Positions 5,587 through 14,257 of a DNA stretch of 64,000 nt are shown one piece after another. Position 1 is the first letter of the stretch, and each line of letters begins with the position of its first letter. The stretch is from Synechococcus sp. AG-679-A04. GTDB taxonomy: Bacteria; Cyanobacteriota; Cyanobacteriia; PCC-6307; Cyanobiaceae. The DNA lies in assembly GCA_003210775.1 (NCBI GenBank), contig QCUI01000002.1, forward strand, positions 1-64,000, given 5' to 3'. The position numbers and the translations under genes were made by a program. The notes beneath the pieces are model-generated. The model was not told the DNA's origin, ran no database searches, and saw only the letters and a program-made list of their open reading frames with translations.

Positions 5587-5603
5587 CTCATATCACAGGA
5601 ACA
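5587..5603. repeat. 17-bp direct repeat, copy 2
   Basis: Second copy of CTCATATCACAGGAACA, covering the last codons and stop of the recombinase gene. Confidence 0.85.
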
Positions 5604-6832
5604 AACTCTTCTCGTGATTGCTCAGTTTGGTTCCTCTTGATCAGTTGATCAGAGTTGATCTTGAGAATCACATCCTGATATCGCTCCTCAATCACACGAG
5701 TTGAGTTTCCACATTGCTGAGCTATCAAGCTAAGTGGTGAGCCCTGAACAATTCGATCAGAGATATACACAGATCGAGTTGAATACAAAGTGAACTCATC
5801 ACCATAACCCAAGTCATCCTTCATCTGATTGAACAGCTTATTAAAGCTCTGAGATGTTTGTCTCTGACGATTGAGGATATTAGCAAACACATAATCCTCT
5901 GGATTGAGCTTCCATCCCTTTGACTCATAGATTGCCTTCATTAGTACTAAGGATGCTGATTCAAATAAGATGTCTCTGGGTCCAGTCTTAGATACTGGTA
6001 TGTGTACATCATTCACTATCCCCTCTAATTGGTTAGGGAACAGGGGGTTATATCCACTCACTCGAACGTGCTTCCATTGGACATAAGTGAACTCAGATGT
6101 CCTACATCCACATTGCATCTGAAGGGAGAAGTAGAGAGTGAAGATCTTCCATCTCAATCTCTGATAGGGGGAGACGTTGTCATCATTAGACTTCCATTCC
6201 AAGTAATCCATCATCTCTATCACCATCTCATCGGTGTAAGCAGAGTTTGGTTTCACGCCACCTTTCACCTTTCGAAGTGGTGGGATAAGCCAAATCTCTC
6301 CCTTCCAATTTTGTTTCACCTTCTGACACCAATACAAGAATTCCTTGATGTGTCGAATCTCAGTATTGATAGTTTCCTGTTCAAATCCAAAGTTGTCCTT
6401 TCTCCAGGTTCCATAGTCTCTGAATGTTTGTCCATTCACCTCTGAAACCTTGGTCACCTTTCTCGACACCAGGTAAGGAAGCATTCCCTTATAGATGGAT
6501 CGATCTTTGCCCTTTCGTGTACCCTCTGCTATCTCCTCGCGAATCACTCTGGAAGTTTGTTCATTCATAAACTCATCAGCAAGCTTGGTAATGAACACCT
6601 CAACTTTGTGACTAAAGAGATCCGGTTCCTTAATCACATCTGCATACACAACCCCAAACCTTGTCATTGCTTCAGCAAGATCAGGTGTATGAAGTGACCT
6701 GTGAATCTGCCGATACTTGGGTTTCCTCAGGGTGACCCGAAGTTCCAAATCCTTCCGTTCAGAGAACTGAATGATGTGGCAGTCAGGAATACCTGTTTCT
6801 GTCTTGGTGACGATGACTCCCTTGGCACCCAT
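5588..6832 (-). CDS. Tyrosine recombinase / integrase
   Basis: A 414-residue site-specific recombinase. The N-terminal ~60 residues look like a strand-rich arm-binding domain, residues ~75-180 the core-binding helical domain, and ~200-390 the catalytic domain. Catalytic set: R244 in CGCRTSEF, K282 in SKTGPRD, Y350-S-T-R353 in place of the usual HxxR, a GNS segment at 375-377, and the nucleophile Y385 in ERYQDV. The box I His is thus Tyr, which is tolerated in some cyanobacterial and phage members. Its place at the island border next to core genes marks it as the mobility gene. The start is ATG; upstream lies a 7-7-7 inverted repeat that could be a core site or an operator. Confidence 0.9.
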   Translation of the reverse strand: MGAKGVIVTKTETGIPDCHIIQFSERKDLELRVTLRKPKYRQIHRSLHTPDLAEAMTRFGVVYADVIKEPDLFSHKVEVFITKLADEFMNEQTSRVIREEIAEGTRKGKDRSIYKGMLPYLVSRKVTKVSEVNGQTFRDYGTWRKDNFGFEQETINTEIRHIKEFLYWCQKVKQNWKGEIWLIPPLRKVKGGVKPNSAYTDEMVIEMMDYLEWKSNDDNVSPYQRLRWKIFTLYFSLQMQCGCRTSEFTYVQWKHVRVSGYNPLFPNQLEGIVNDVHIPVSKTGPRDILFESASLVLMKAIYESKGWKLNPEDYVFANILNRQRQTSQSFNKLFNQMKDDLGYGDEFTLYSTRSVYISDRIVQGSPLSLIAQQCGNSTRVIEERYQDVILKINSDQLIKRNQTEQSREEFVPVI

Positions 6833-6893
6833 GAGACAAGAAACCTCCCTTTGAAGGCATTCTAACCGAGGTATTGATCAGAAATCCGCCAAA

Positions 6894-6914
6894 ACCCTTG
6901 ACTGTCACAAGGGT
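6894..6914. promoter_or_regulatory. 7-7-7 inverted repeat: candidate recombinase core site or operator
   Basis: ACCCTTG, a 7-base spacer ACTGTCA, and CAAGGGT form a perfect inverted repeat between the recombinase start and the first core gene. Tyrosine recombinase core sites have short inverted arms around a 6-8 base overlap region. No second copy was seen in the window; the other end of the island is outside it. It could also be an operator for the recombinase promoter. Confidence 0.35.
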
Positions 6915-6953
6915 AATGAATACATCAAGTAATTTCATAACAGCCACTCTCAG

Positions 6954-6994
6954 TTCAATAAAAAAGGAGGCAAATTGCCTCCTTTTTTATTGAA
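6954..6994 (-). terminator. Bidirectional terminator at the island-core junction
   Basis: A perfect 20-bp inverted repeat around a single central base: TTCAATAAAAAAGGAGGCAA and its inverse. The GC stem with flanking A and T runs fits Rho-independent termination on both strands. On the minus strand it ends the 150-aa gene to the right. Confidence 0.85.
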
Positions 6995-7029
6995 CGCTGC
7001 TTTTGAACTCTTCATTCGAACTGAACAAT

Positions 7030-7482
7030 TCAGTGCGATTCAACACTATCGGTGAATTCCTGAAACGCCTTCTTCAAACGCTCAACAGGCGTTTCTGATG
7101 GAGGACATTCCTGATTAGTGGAACGGGTATAGGCCTGCAGAATGCGTGCTTCCGGTTCCAACAATGCCGCAACTGCTGCCTTGAGCATCACAACATTGCT
7201 CTGGGGCGTTAATCCAGCCAGATAGGAATGCAGGGACCACGGTCCTGAGTCATCCTGCTTTTCTAGCCTCAGAGGCCTAATCAATTGATAAGCCCGATCG
7301 CCGTCAGAGTCGGTGGTCTGCCTGAGACGCGCTACCAGCATCACACCGCTGGTGAGCAGCACTAGTCGAATCGATCCCTCGCTCAACAAAGGCAGAAAAG
7401 GGACTGATTCATCCACGTGAGCCAGAGAGGAGCCGGCGGATGGATGGCTCAGCTTCACTCCGTTGACTACAGGACCAGGCAT
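7030..7482 (-). CDS. Conserved hypothetical protein, 150 aa
   Basis: First gene with the GC-rich base use of the core genome. The sequence has a strand-rich first half (SIRLVLLTSGVMLVARL, about 36-52), then a charged segment and helices (LKAAVAALLEPEARILQAY, about 100-118), ending in RLKKAFQEFTDSVESH. There is no signal peptide or membrane helix. I do not recognise a functional family. It is divergent from hemC with about 160 bases between, and ends into the strong junction terminator. Confidence 0.65.
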   Translation of the reverse strand: MPGPVVNGVKLSHPSAGSSLAHVDESVPFLPLLSEGSIRLVLLTSGVMLVARLRQTTDSDGDRAYQLIRPLRLEKQDDSGPWSLHSYLAGLTPQSNVVMLKAAVAALLEPEARILQAYTRSTNQECPPSETPVERLKKAFQEFTDSVESH

Positions 7483-7646
7483 TGCGACCCTCGAGAACGA
7501 CCAGATCGTAAAGCTGCTCGCAATGAAGAGTGAGGCCTGCTTCTGAGCTGGAGAGTCAAAAAGCCTTCATGGGCCTGCATTCTGTGAAATCTTGAACGAA
7601 ACTGGGCCTTCGACTCCGTAGGCTGAGTGGCTGTTTCAACGTGCCC

Positions 7647-8600
7647 ATGGCTCTCGAGCAACTGCGTATCGCCTCCCGCCGCAGCCAGCTGGCCATGGTG
7701 CAGACCAACTGGGTGAAAGCCGAACTGGAGAAAGCCCATCCAGGACTGGCGATCTCGGTGGAGGCCATGGCCACGAAGGGCGACAAAATTCTGGACGTTG
7801 CTCTGGCAAAAATCGGCGATAAGGGCCTATTTACAAAGGAACTAGAGGCCCAGATGCTGGTGGGTCGAGCAGAGATCGCCGTGCACTCACTCAAGGATCT
7901 GCCCACCAACCTGCCCGACGGCCTGATGCTCGGTTGCATTACCGAGCGGGAGGATCCCGCGGATGCCTTGGTGGTGAACAGCAAAAACGCTGAATACACC
8001 CTTGAGACGTTGCCAGAGGGATCCGTCGTCGGCACCAGCTCGCTGCGGCGACTCGCTCAGCTGCGTTACCACTTCCCCCACCTGCAGTTCAAAGACGTTC
8101 GCGGCAACGTCATCACCCGGCTGGAAAAATTGGATGCTGGCGGATATGACTGCCTGATCCTCGCAGCAGCAGGCCTGAGCCGACTTGGATTCGGAGATCG
8201 AATCCATCAGATCATTCCTGGCCACATTTCACTTCATGCCGTGGGACAGGGAGCCCTCGGAATCGAATGTGTCACCGACAACCAGGATGTTCTGAACATC
8301 ATTCAAGTTCTGGAGCATGCTCCAACCGCTGGACGATGCCTGGCAGAACGGGCTTTCCTCCGGGAACTAGAGGGTGGATGCCAGGTCCCTATCGGGGTTA
8401 ACAGCCGTATTGACGGTCATGAAATGGTTCTTACTGGGATGGTGGCCAGCCTTGATGGCAAGCAAATGATCCGTGATGAACGCCGCGGACCTCTGAACAA
8501 TCCAGAAGATGTGGGATTAAAACTCGCAGCTGACTTGAAATCCCGTGGTGCGGGCGAGATCCTTCAGGAGATCTTCGCCTCGGTTCGTCCCGAAGCCTGA
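7647..8600 (+). CDS. hemC: Porphobilinogen deaminase (hydroxymethylbilane synthase)
   Basis: Joins four porphobilinogens into hydroxymethylbilane in the cytosol, on the way to chlorophyll, haem and bilins. The 317-residue length is usual. Family motifs: [13 protein letters not shown] at the start, [13 protein letters not shown] and [13 protein letters not shown] in domain 1, [26 protein letters not shown], and [16 protein letters not shown], whose Cys carries the dipyrromethane cofactor. The ATG is used; a GTG six bases upstream is also possible. The next gene starts after two bases, so the two are probably cotranscribed. hemL lies elsewhere in the window. Confidence 0.97.
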   Translation: MALEQLRIASRRSQLAMVQTNWVKAELEKAHPGLAISVEAMATKGDKILDVALAKIGDKGLFTKELEAQMLVGRAEIAVHSLKDLPTNLPDGLMLGCITEREDPADALVVNSKNAEYTLETLPEGSVVGTSSLRRLAQLRYHFPHLQFKDVRGNVITRLEKLDAGGYDCLILAAAGLSRLGFGDRIHQIIPGHISLHAVGQGALGIECVTDNQDVLNIIQVLEHAPTAGRCLAERAFLRELEGGCQVPIGVNSRIDGHEMVLTGMVASLDGKQMIRDERRGPLNNPEDVGLKLAADLKSRGAGEILQEIFASVRPEA

Positions 8601-8602
8601 CT

Positions 8603-9235
8603 ATGTCACTGCTGCACACAGCGGTCGGAATTTTCACCATTTCGAATCCGATCGGCAATCTGCCGATCTATTTGTCATTCACAAACGGCAACAAGCGCCA
8701 GGACAGGGCGATCGCACGCAGCAGCGCTTTCACCATGGTGATTGCCCTGCTTCTCGCCACTTGGCTTGGCAATGATCTGCTCGGCTTCTTTGGAATCGGC
8801 AGACCAGCCTTTCAGGTAGCAGGTGGATTGATCGTGGTTCTGATCGGCCTTTCGATGCTGCGCTCCGAACCTTCGAAGGTTCACCACGATCCGAAGTCCT
8901 TAGAACGCGACCAGAACTCTTCGGTGAAGGGAATCGTGCCTCTGGGCATTCCCCTGCTGGCTGGTCCAGGCACCCTCACGGTGGTGATCGCGGATCCACA
9001 CGCCGCCAGCACGGGAGGGAAGCTGATGCTCAGCCTGGTTGTGCTCGTCATGAGTTTGCTCGTTTATCTGATTTTCAATGCTGGTGAGTTGCTCTCATCC
9101 AGAATCAGTGAATCTGCTTTGCAGGTGCTCACGAAAATCATGGGCTTGATCCTCACCGCCATTGCAGTTCAGATGTTGTTCACAGGTTTCAGTGCAGGAT
9201 TCCCGGTGCTTGGGGGAGTAGGCCTCACCGGGTGA
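8603..9235 (+). CDS. MarC-family integral membrane protein
   Basis: A 210-residue membrane protein with about six hydrophobic segments. FTISNPIGNLPIYLSFT near the N-terminus and GIPLLAGPGTLTVVI in the middle are the two family repeats, each with the NP-x-G or G-P-G turn. MarC/YhgN proteins sit in the inner membrane; their substrate is not established. The start is two bases behind the hemC stop. The C-terminus overlaps the end of the convergent L,D-transpeptidase gene by 11 bases. Confidence 0.85.
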   Translation: MSLLHTAVGIFTISNPIGNLPIYLSFTNGNKRQDRAIARSSAFTMVIALLLATWLGNDLLGFFGIGRPAFQVAGGLIVVLIGLSMLRSEPSKVHHDPKSLERDQNSSVKGIVPLGIPLLAGPGTLTVVIADPHAASTGGKLMLSLVVLVMSLLVYLIFNAGELLSSRISESALQVLTKIMGLILTAIAVQMLFTGFSAGFPVLGGVGLTG

Positions 9236-9764
9236 TCATCACCGGCGTGCCCACGTCCACCAGTTCGTAGAGCTTCTGAACGTGGGCATTGAGCATGCGT
9301 ACGCAGCCATTCGACACCGCCGCGCGGATTTTCACCCATTGAGGCCAGGGGGTTCCATGAATTCCGAATTGGTTGGGTCCCTGCTGCAGAAAGCCGATCC
9401 AGCGATGGCCAAGTGGGCTAGCAGGCCCGGTGACCGGATGGATCTGGCCTGATTTTGTGCTTTCGTACTGCGGATTAACAAGCTTGGTCTGGACCCGAAA
9501 CACACCCGTCGGCGTTGGAGTCTTGGGATCACCAATCGCCACCGGCCAGCGCCCGATCGACTGACCAGCGCGGATCACACTGATGCGTCGCTGCTTGAGA
9601 TCGAGATGAATACTGGTTTCAGCATTCACGGGATGCACTTTTGCTGAAGCAAACAACGGTGCCTGTGACTGAGGCGAAGCATGCGCAGGCACCGATGCAG
9701 CCAGAGCTAAGGACACAACTCCCAGGGCCGCCAGGGAGGAACAACCAACGCACTTGAGACGCAT
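9225..9764 (-). CDS. L,D-transpeptidase (YkuD domain), exported
   Basis: Cross-links peptidoglycan stem peptides or anchors proteins in the periplasm, by family. The chosen ATG gives a signal peptide (hydrophobic LAALGVVSLALAASVPAHA, cleavage after AHA near residue 29). The YkuD domain follows: DLKQRRISVIRAG, GDPKTPTPTGVF, and the catalytic HGTPWP...SNGCVRM with the nucleophile Cys. Total 179 residues. A longer frame upstream lacks a signal-like start and overlaps the opposite gene. The promoter must lie in the short divergent stretch before the COQ4-like gene. Confidence 0.9.
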   Translation of the reverse strand: MRLKCVGCSSLAALGVVSLALAASVPAHASPQSQAPLFASAKVHPVNAETSIHLDLKQRRISVIRAGQSIGRWPVAIGDPKTPTPTGVFRVQTKLVNPQYESTKSGQIHPVTGPASPLGHRWIGFLQQGPNQFGIHGTPWPQWVKIRAAVSNGCVRMLNAHVQKLYELVDVGTPVMITR

Positions 9765-9918
9765 TACCGGACGACCAAGACTCACTGGTCTCAACGTATC
9801 CATCGGCCGGGGTAAAAACCGCACACCAGTGGAGGACTTTCTGAAGAAACGAATCCACCTCCCAGCAGAGCAGCATCCAGGCTTTTGCTACCAAGGGAAA
9901 AAACTTCTGGTTTGTGCG

Positions 9919-10896
9919 ATGCCGGAGCAACTCAAGTGGACCGAAGTTGAAGCAAAACTCGTGCTCCAAGCCATCAAAAACGTTGGAACAGCCGGCGGAG
10001 TGTTAACGCTGCCGCAGATCACCCTGGAGATGATGGGGGCGATCCAGACCCACGTTTTGCATTCCAGGATCGAGCTGCAAGACCTTGAGATCATCCTTCC
10101 CACGCACTATCCCGATCTGATCAGCTCCGGCATCAAACGGGACCAGCTGATTCAGATCCTGGTGCTGATTCCTTACGTGGACATGTCAGTGGACCCGCGC
10201 ATGGTGGGTGTGGTGGATGATTTCGCCGCTTGCCTGAACGTCAATCCAGAGACACTCAAAGACCTGCATCTCGTGAGGGACAACCACCTCAGGCGTTTGC
10301 TCCTGAATTACGGGCGGCGAAGCATGGGTGAGTTCCTGATGCTCGACACACCATCCAAATTCATTCGTGGAGTGATCAGCTCCATTCATCAGGCCATCGG
10401 CGACCCCGGTGTTGCGCGCCGCTATCAGTCTTTGGAATCCTTCCCGGAAGGAAGCCTTGGTCACAGCTTCTTTCATTGGTACCGCGATCGTCAGTGGGCC
10501 CTGCCCGGCGAACACAAGAGCACTTCAGAACTGCTGATCAACCATGACTGCTGCCACATCCTGGGGGGCTTCAACACCGACACTCAGGGGGAGATGAATG
10601 TGGCGGCGTTTCAGGCCGGTTTATTCACTGATGGCTTCGGGTTTGAATCACTGCTGGAGGTAATGCTCGATTTCCATCTCGGCAAATCCTTCAGCACCAC
10701 CACCGGACTGATCGCCCCAGAGACAGGCCAGTTCATTCCTGATGCGGCCATGGCCGGTTATGAAAAGGGGCTGGCCTGCAACATCAACCTGATCCAGGAT
10801 CTTGACTTCTGGGCTGTCGCCGATCAACAGGTGACCGATCTCAGGATCCAGTACACCATTCCTCCCACCGCAGGAGCGATTCTGCTCAAGCCCTGA
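9919..10896 (+). CDS. COQ4-like protein
   Basis: A 325-residue protein without membrane helices. The hallmark is HDCCHILGGFNTDTQGE near residue 212, which is exactly the COQ4 metal motif HDxxH-(11 residues)-E. In respiratory organisms COQ4 acts on C1 of the ubiquinone head group. Cyanobacteria make plastoquinone, not ubiquinone, so the role here is unknown; a quinone-related or lipid-binding role is inference. The N-terminal 150 residues are a separate, helical region. Start is the ATG of MPEQLKW; an upstream in-frame start overlaps the divergent transpeptidase gene and adds a low-complexity basic stretch. Confidence 0.8.
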   Translation: MPEQLKWTEVEAKLVLQAIKNVGTAGGVLTLPQITLEMMGAIQTHVLHSRIELQDLEIILPTHYPDLISSGIKRDQLIQILVLIPYVDMSVDPRMVGVVDDFAACLNVNPETLKDLHLVRDNHLRRLLLNYGRRSMGEFLMLDTPSKFIRGVISSIHQAIGDPGVARRYQSLESFPEGSLGHSFFHWYRDRQWALPGEHKSTSELLINHDCCHILGGFNTDTQGEMNVAAFQAGLFTDGFGFESLLEVMLDFHLGKSFSTTTGLIAPETGQFIPDAAMAGYEKGLACNINLIQDLDFWAVADQQVTDLRIQYTIPPTAGAILLKP

Positions 10897-10905
10897 ATTG
10901 CGGCT

Positions 10906-11397
10906 TCAAGACAGCACCGCAAAGGCAAACCAGAGCAGAAAGACAGCAAAGGCAACGTTGATGAACTGGATTCCTGCCCTGAGACGCTGGGGGTTTCGAC
11001 CTGAATCGAACAGATGCAGCACCGCTGCTTGCAGCATGTAGATGCCGAACACCAGGATGAGGGAACCAAGAGCCATGGTTCCCCAGCCAAGAAACGAGGC
11101 GATCAAAGCCACCAGCCCCCAGGCGAGATTGGCGAATCCCACCTCAAGCTGGAAGTCGTTGCGCTTGCCGAGATCCCAGCCCATGCGCACCGCATCACTG
11201 CGATGAAACACAGCATGGCGAACGAACGACAACAGCCCCACACCACCGACTGACCAGAGAGCAACCCACTGAACTGCAGAGTGAATTTGACCTGCAGACA
11301 GAGCATTGAATCCAAAGAAGAGACCGATGCCACCCACGAGACAGGTGACTTGCATCAGAATTTTGGAGATCCGGGGATGGGTGGGCAGCATCATCAC
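10906..11397 (-). CDS. Multi-pass membrane protein, unknown
   Basis: A 163-residue protein with five likely membrane helices: about 13-35, 38-60, 87-107, 109-128 and 143-162. Short charged loops between them carry FRHAVFHRSDAVRMGWDLGKRNDFQ, which is the most conserved-looking part. No catalytic motif is clear. It is convergent with the COQ4-like gene, 9 bases apart, and lies downstream of ppa on the same strand. Three Met codons open the frame; any may start. Confidence 0.6.
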   Translation of the reverse strand: MMMLPTHPRISKILMQVTCLVGGIGLFFGFNALSAGQIHSAVQWVALWSVGGVGLLSFVRHAVFHRSDAVRMGWDLGKRNDFQLEVGFANLAWGLVALIASFLGWGTMALGSLILVFGIYMLQAAVLHLFDSGRNPQRLRAGIQFINVAFAVFLLWFAFAVLS

Positions 11398-11421
11398 GTT
11401 GAACGCGGAGCAACTGGTGAA

Positions 11422-12009
11422 TTAATCGACAAGTTTGGGGTCAATCTCAGCCAGGTAACGAGCCTCACAGGTCTTGATGATCTCGATGGCTTTATCCGTA
11501 CCGAAAAAGCCGTTCACGGTGCAAGTTCCTGGCTTCTTGAGATCCTTGTAATGCTCCCAGTAATACGTGGTTTCCTTTTTCCATTGCCCACCAAGATCCT
11601 CAAAGCTCTTGATGTGATCGACACGCTTGTCATCGGCAAGCACCGCGATGACCTTGTCATCAACCTCACCACCATCATCGAACGTCATGATGCCGATGAT
11701 GCGAGCTTCAACAATTGAACCTGGAATCAGAGGCTCGGTGACATTCACAATCTCAATATCGAGCGGGTCACCGTCCTCATCCCAGGTCCGAGGAATGCAG
11801 CCGTAAGCGAAGGGATAGGCCAGCGAGGAATAACCGACCCGGTCCAGCTTCAGGTGACCCGTCTCGGTGATCAGCTCGTACTTGTTGATCGTGTTGGAGT
11901 TGAGCTCCACGATCGTGTTCAGACGAAACTCGGATTCGTCAGCAAAGGCCGGCAACACGTGCAGCAGGTTCGGCATGCTGCGGCTCGGAGCCTGGTCGAG
12001 ATTGGCCAT
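11422..12009 (-). CDS. ppa: Inorganic pyrophosphatase, family I
   Basis: Splits pyrophosphate and drives biosynthetic reactions in the cytosol. The sequence shows the family I signature DEDGDPLDIEI (about 77-87), plus NTIVELNSNTINKYEL, GYSSLAYPFAYGCIP, and GGEVDDKVIAV with the metal-binding aspartates. Length is 195 residues, normal for the bacterial hexameric type. The chosen ATG gives MANLDQAPSRSMPNLLHVL; an upstream ATG 12 codons earlier has no support. Confidence 0.96.
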   Translation of the reverse strand: MANLDQAPSRSMPNLLHVLPAFADESEFRLNTIVELNSNTINKYELITETGHLKLDRVGYSSLAYPFAYGCIPRTWDEDGDPLDIEIVNVTEPLIPGSIVEARIIGIMTFDDGGEVDDKVIAVLADDKRVDHIKSFEDLGGQWKKETTYYWEHYKDLKKPGTCTVNGFFGTDKAIEIIKTCEARYLAEIDPKLVD

Positions 12010-12134
12010 GGAGGACGGCGTTCGCAGCGGTGATATTACGAGCACGTCTGAGCAACAGCTTCGCGCTCAACCGTGTTGTTCAGCTCTGACATTCACCGGC
12101 ACGTTGATTCATCACACAGCAATGGGCAGAGCGG

Positions 12135-13676
12135 TTAGGCCCGGACAGTGAACAACCGCTCCAGCTTGGCTTCCAGATAGCTCAAAAAGGGGGCACTCGA
12201 AAGAGACCGTCCAGACACCTGCTCCACCAGTTGCTCAGCATTCAAAGCACGACCGATGGGATGGACGTTGTCCCTCAGCCAACCGAGCATGACGCTGAGA
12301 TCACCACGGCGAACGTGCTCCTCAGGAGAGCCGATCGCCAACTGCATCGCTTCGCTCAGCTGAGCACTGACTAAGTGTCCAAGCAGATAGGACGGGAAGT
12401 AGCCAAAAAGGCCTTCACTCCAGTGCACATCCTGAAGGCAGCCCTGTGCATCATCTGCGGGGGTGATCCCCAGCAGTTCTCCATAACGACGATTCCATTC
12501 GCTCGGAAGATCCTCCACCGGCAGGCCCTGTTCCAACAGAGCCAGCTCAAGATCCGTTCGCACGAGAATATGAAGCCCATAGCTGAGTTCGTCAGCTTCC
12601 ACCCGATTGCATCCAGGCGCCATCGGATTCATCGCCTTCCAGAGATCGGCTGCCGACTCCAGAGGTGCACCCGCAACGGCAAAGCGTTCCCACCAAAGTT
12701 CCGAGAAAGGCTGACTTCGGGCCACCCGGTTTTCCCAAAACAGCGACTGACTTTCATGCACTGCCATGGACGTGGCCTGGCCGAGAGGCCAGGCAAACCA
12801 CTGATGCGAGGTGGTCGGCAGTCCCTGCTCATACAGCGAATGTCCCCACTCGTGTGCTGTGGCCAGAAAACAGGACAGAGGCTGACCAGGCACCACGCGC
12901 GTGGTGATGCGGAAGTCGCGAGGACCCAAGGTGATCGAGAAGGGGTGTGGGGAGGCCGCCACGCATGTGATTCCCTTGTCCCTGCCCCAGTCGCAGAGCA
13001 GCTGATCACAGAGCTGCTGCTGAGTCAATGCGGGCAGATCCCAGCTGAGAGATGACGGCCTGGTACTGCCCTTGAGCTGCTCCAATAGTTCGGGTAAACG
13101 TTTGCGCAGGGGCGCGAACAGAGCCTGAAGCCGCTGAAGCGTGAGGTCAGGCTCGAACGGCTGCGCGAGGGTTTCCCAGCAACTTCGCGGTTCTGCCAAC
13201 TGACGAGCCTGTTCCTGACGCAACTCCACCATCCGACGAAGAGCAGGCGCAAAAAGAGGAAAGTCGGAAGTGCTGCGGGCCTGTTGCCAAAGGTCGTAGC
13301 CCTGGGATTTGGCTTTGGCGAGAGCACTAACTAGATCAGGATCAAGTGCCTGCTGCCGACGGAGATCCTGCTCAAGCAGATCCAAATTGCGGGCCTGGCC
13401 GCTAATGGCTTCAGGGCGATCAATATCGTTTGCGCGGAGTCGCCACTCTCCGCGGGCTTCAGCGATCAGCTCCGCATAGTGATCAGAACTTTGGCGGGCG
13501 TGGAGCTGGCGAGCCAAAAGAGCCAATTGCTCACCACGCCAGGCTGCACCACCGCTTGGCATTCGGGTGTTTTGATCCCAATAAAGGGTCCTGGTTATGG
13601 AATCCATAACCTGGGTTTCGTGGAGGTGCGAGCCAAGACGATCCCAAGCCGTTATCCCGGCAGCCATTGGCTTCAT
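12135..13676 (-). CDS. Carboxypeptidase Taq-type metallopeptidase (M32)
   Basis: Removes C-terminal residues from peptides, by family. At 513 residues it has normal family length. The zinc motif HEWGHSLYEQG is near residue 278, with the helix containing the third ligand downstream (HESQSLFWENRV). Other M32 marks are LYWDQNTRMPSGGA near the start, DFRITTRV before the zinc site, and SYGLHILVRTDLELAL and GYFPSYLLGHLVSAQL in the last third. Start is either of two Met codons three apart. It stands alone between ppa and a small membrane protein gene. Confidence 0.93.
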   Translation of the reverse strand: MKPMAAGITAWDRLGSHLHETQVMDSITRTLYWDQNTRMPSGGAAWRGEQLALLARQLHARQSSDHYAELIAEARGEWRLRANDIDRPEAISGQARNLDLLEQDLRRQQALDPDLVSALAKAKSQGYDLWQQARSTSDFPLFAPALRRMVELRQEQARQLAEPRSCWETLAQPFEPDLTLQRLQALFAPLRKRLPELLEQLKGSTRPSSLSWDLPALTQQQLCDQLLCDWGRDKGITCVAASPHPFSITLGPRDFRITTRVVPGQPLSCFLATAHEWGHSLYEQGLPTTSHQWFAWPLGQATSMAVHESQSLFWENRVARSQPFSELWWERFAVAGAPLESAADLWKAMNPMAPGCNRVEADELSYGLHILVRTDLELALLEQGLPVEDLPSEWNRRYGELLGITPADDAQGCLQDVHWSEGLFGYFPSYLLGHLVSAQLSEAMQLAIGSPEEHVRRGDLSVMLGWLRDNVHPIGRALNAEQLVEQVSGRSLSSAPFLSYLEAKLERLFTVRA

Positions 13677-13762
13677 CGATCTGAAACGACCTTAACTAGC
13701 TTCAAGCTCAGAGAACAGCTTCCAAAACGCAAAGCACTGATGCGTCTGGCTTCAATCAACCA

Positions 13763-13969
13763 TCAGGACAGTTCCTGATCGTCAGTTGCACTGGAATCAG
13801 GTTCCCCCCCTTCAGCGCTTAGAGCCCTCTCCAAGGAATTGACCTGGGCTGTTCTTTCCGGTGATTCAACAATGACGTTGACCTGGCGGACAGCGACGAG
13901 CTTGCGCCACAACAGAGCGATCAGCCAGGAGGCCGTGGCGAAGACTGCTGCGAAATACAGGAGTCGCAT
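13763..13969 (-). CDS. Small single-pass membrane protein, 68 aa
   Basis: One N-terminal membrane helix (LLYFAAVFATASWLIALLW, about 3-21), then a charged cytosolic tail with KLVAVRQVNVIVESPERTAQV and an acidic low-complexity end (SAEGGEPDSSATDDQELS). Not recognised. GC-rich codon use matches the core. Confidence 0.5.
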   Translation of the reverse strand: MRLLYFAAVFATASWLIALLWRKLVAVRQVNVIVESPERTAQVNSLERALSAEGGEPDSSATDDQELS

Positions 13970-14046
13970 GATCTTCCAAGATCCAGCTGGACCGACGTTC
14001 TAATTGAAACGGGGGTTCAAGGGCGGCGGCGGGATCGACAATCCGG

Positions 14047-14190
14047 TCATTGCAGCTCTTCGCCCTCTTCAGGGCAACCAGTCTCCTGATCCGTCTGTTC
14101 CTCGAGCATCAGTCGTTTCAACTGGCGCTGGGCATCCTGTCGCCTGAACAGCTCATGAAACCGATTGATCAAATAATCGACGTCTGTCAT
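14047..14190 (-). CDS. Small helical protein, 47 aa
   Basis: The frame MTDVDYLINRFHELFRRQD continues to an acidic end (CPEEGEELQ). A GGAGG lies ten bases before the ATG. The first 30 residues would form an amphipathic, strongly basic helix. No family recognised. Same strand as the secreted small protein upstream. Confidence 0.55.
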   Translation of the reverse strand: MTDVDYLINRFHELFRRQDAQRQLKRLMLEEQTDQETGCPEEGEELQ

Positions 14191-14257
14191 GACTCAAGCC
14201 CTCCATCGCCAGCTGACCGCGCAATCAACACATTGTCCCGCGGATCGACCGATTCAT

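Larger units (their letters stand above)
1..6920. mobile_element. AT-rich integrative island, satellite or tycheposon-like (left end outside window)
   Basis: The block is visibly richer in A and T than everything to its right. It carries a tyrosine recombinase at its right border, a phage-type HNH/zinc-ribbon gene, two cyAbrB-like regulators, a ribbon-helix-helix protein, phage-late-type AATAAATA boxes and a set of Nif11-type precursor cassettes. The right boundary is placed between the recombinase start and the first core gene, near a 7-7-7 inverted repeat. No tRNA is seen at this end and the left end is missing, so the insertion site is not known. That it is a tycheposon-like element is inference from gene content; that it is foreign accessory DNA is well supported by composition and the integrase. 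Confidence 0.65.
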
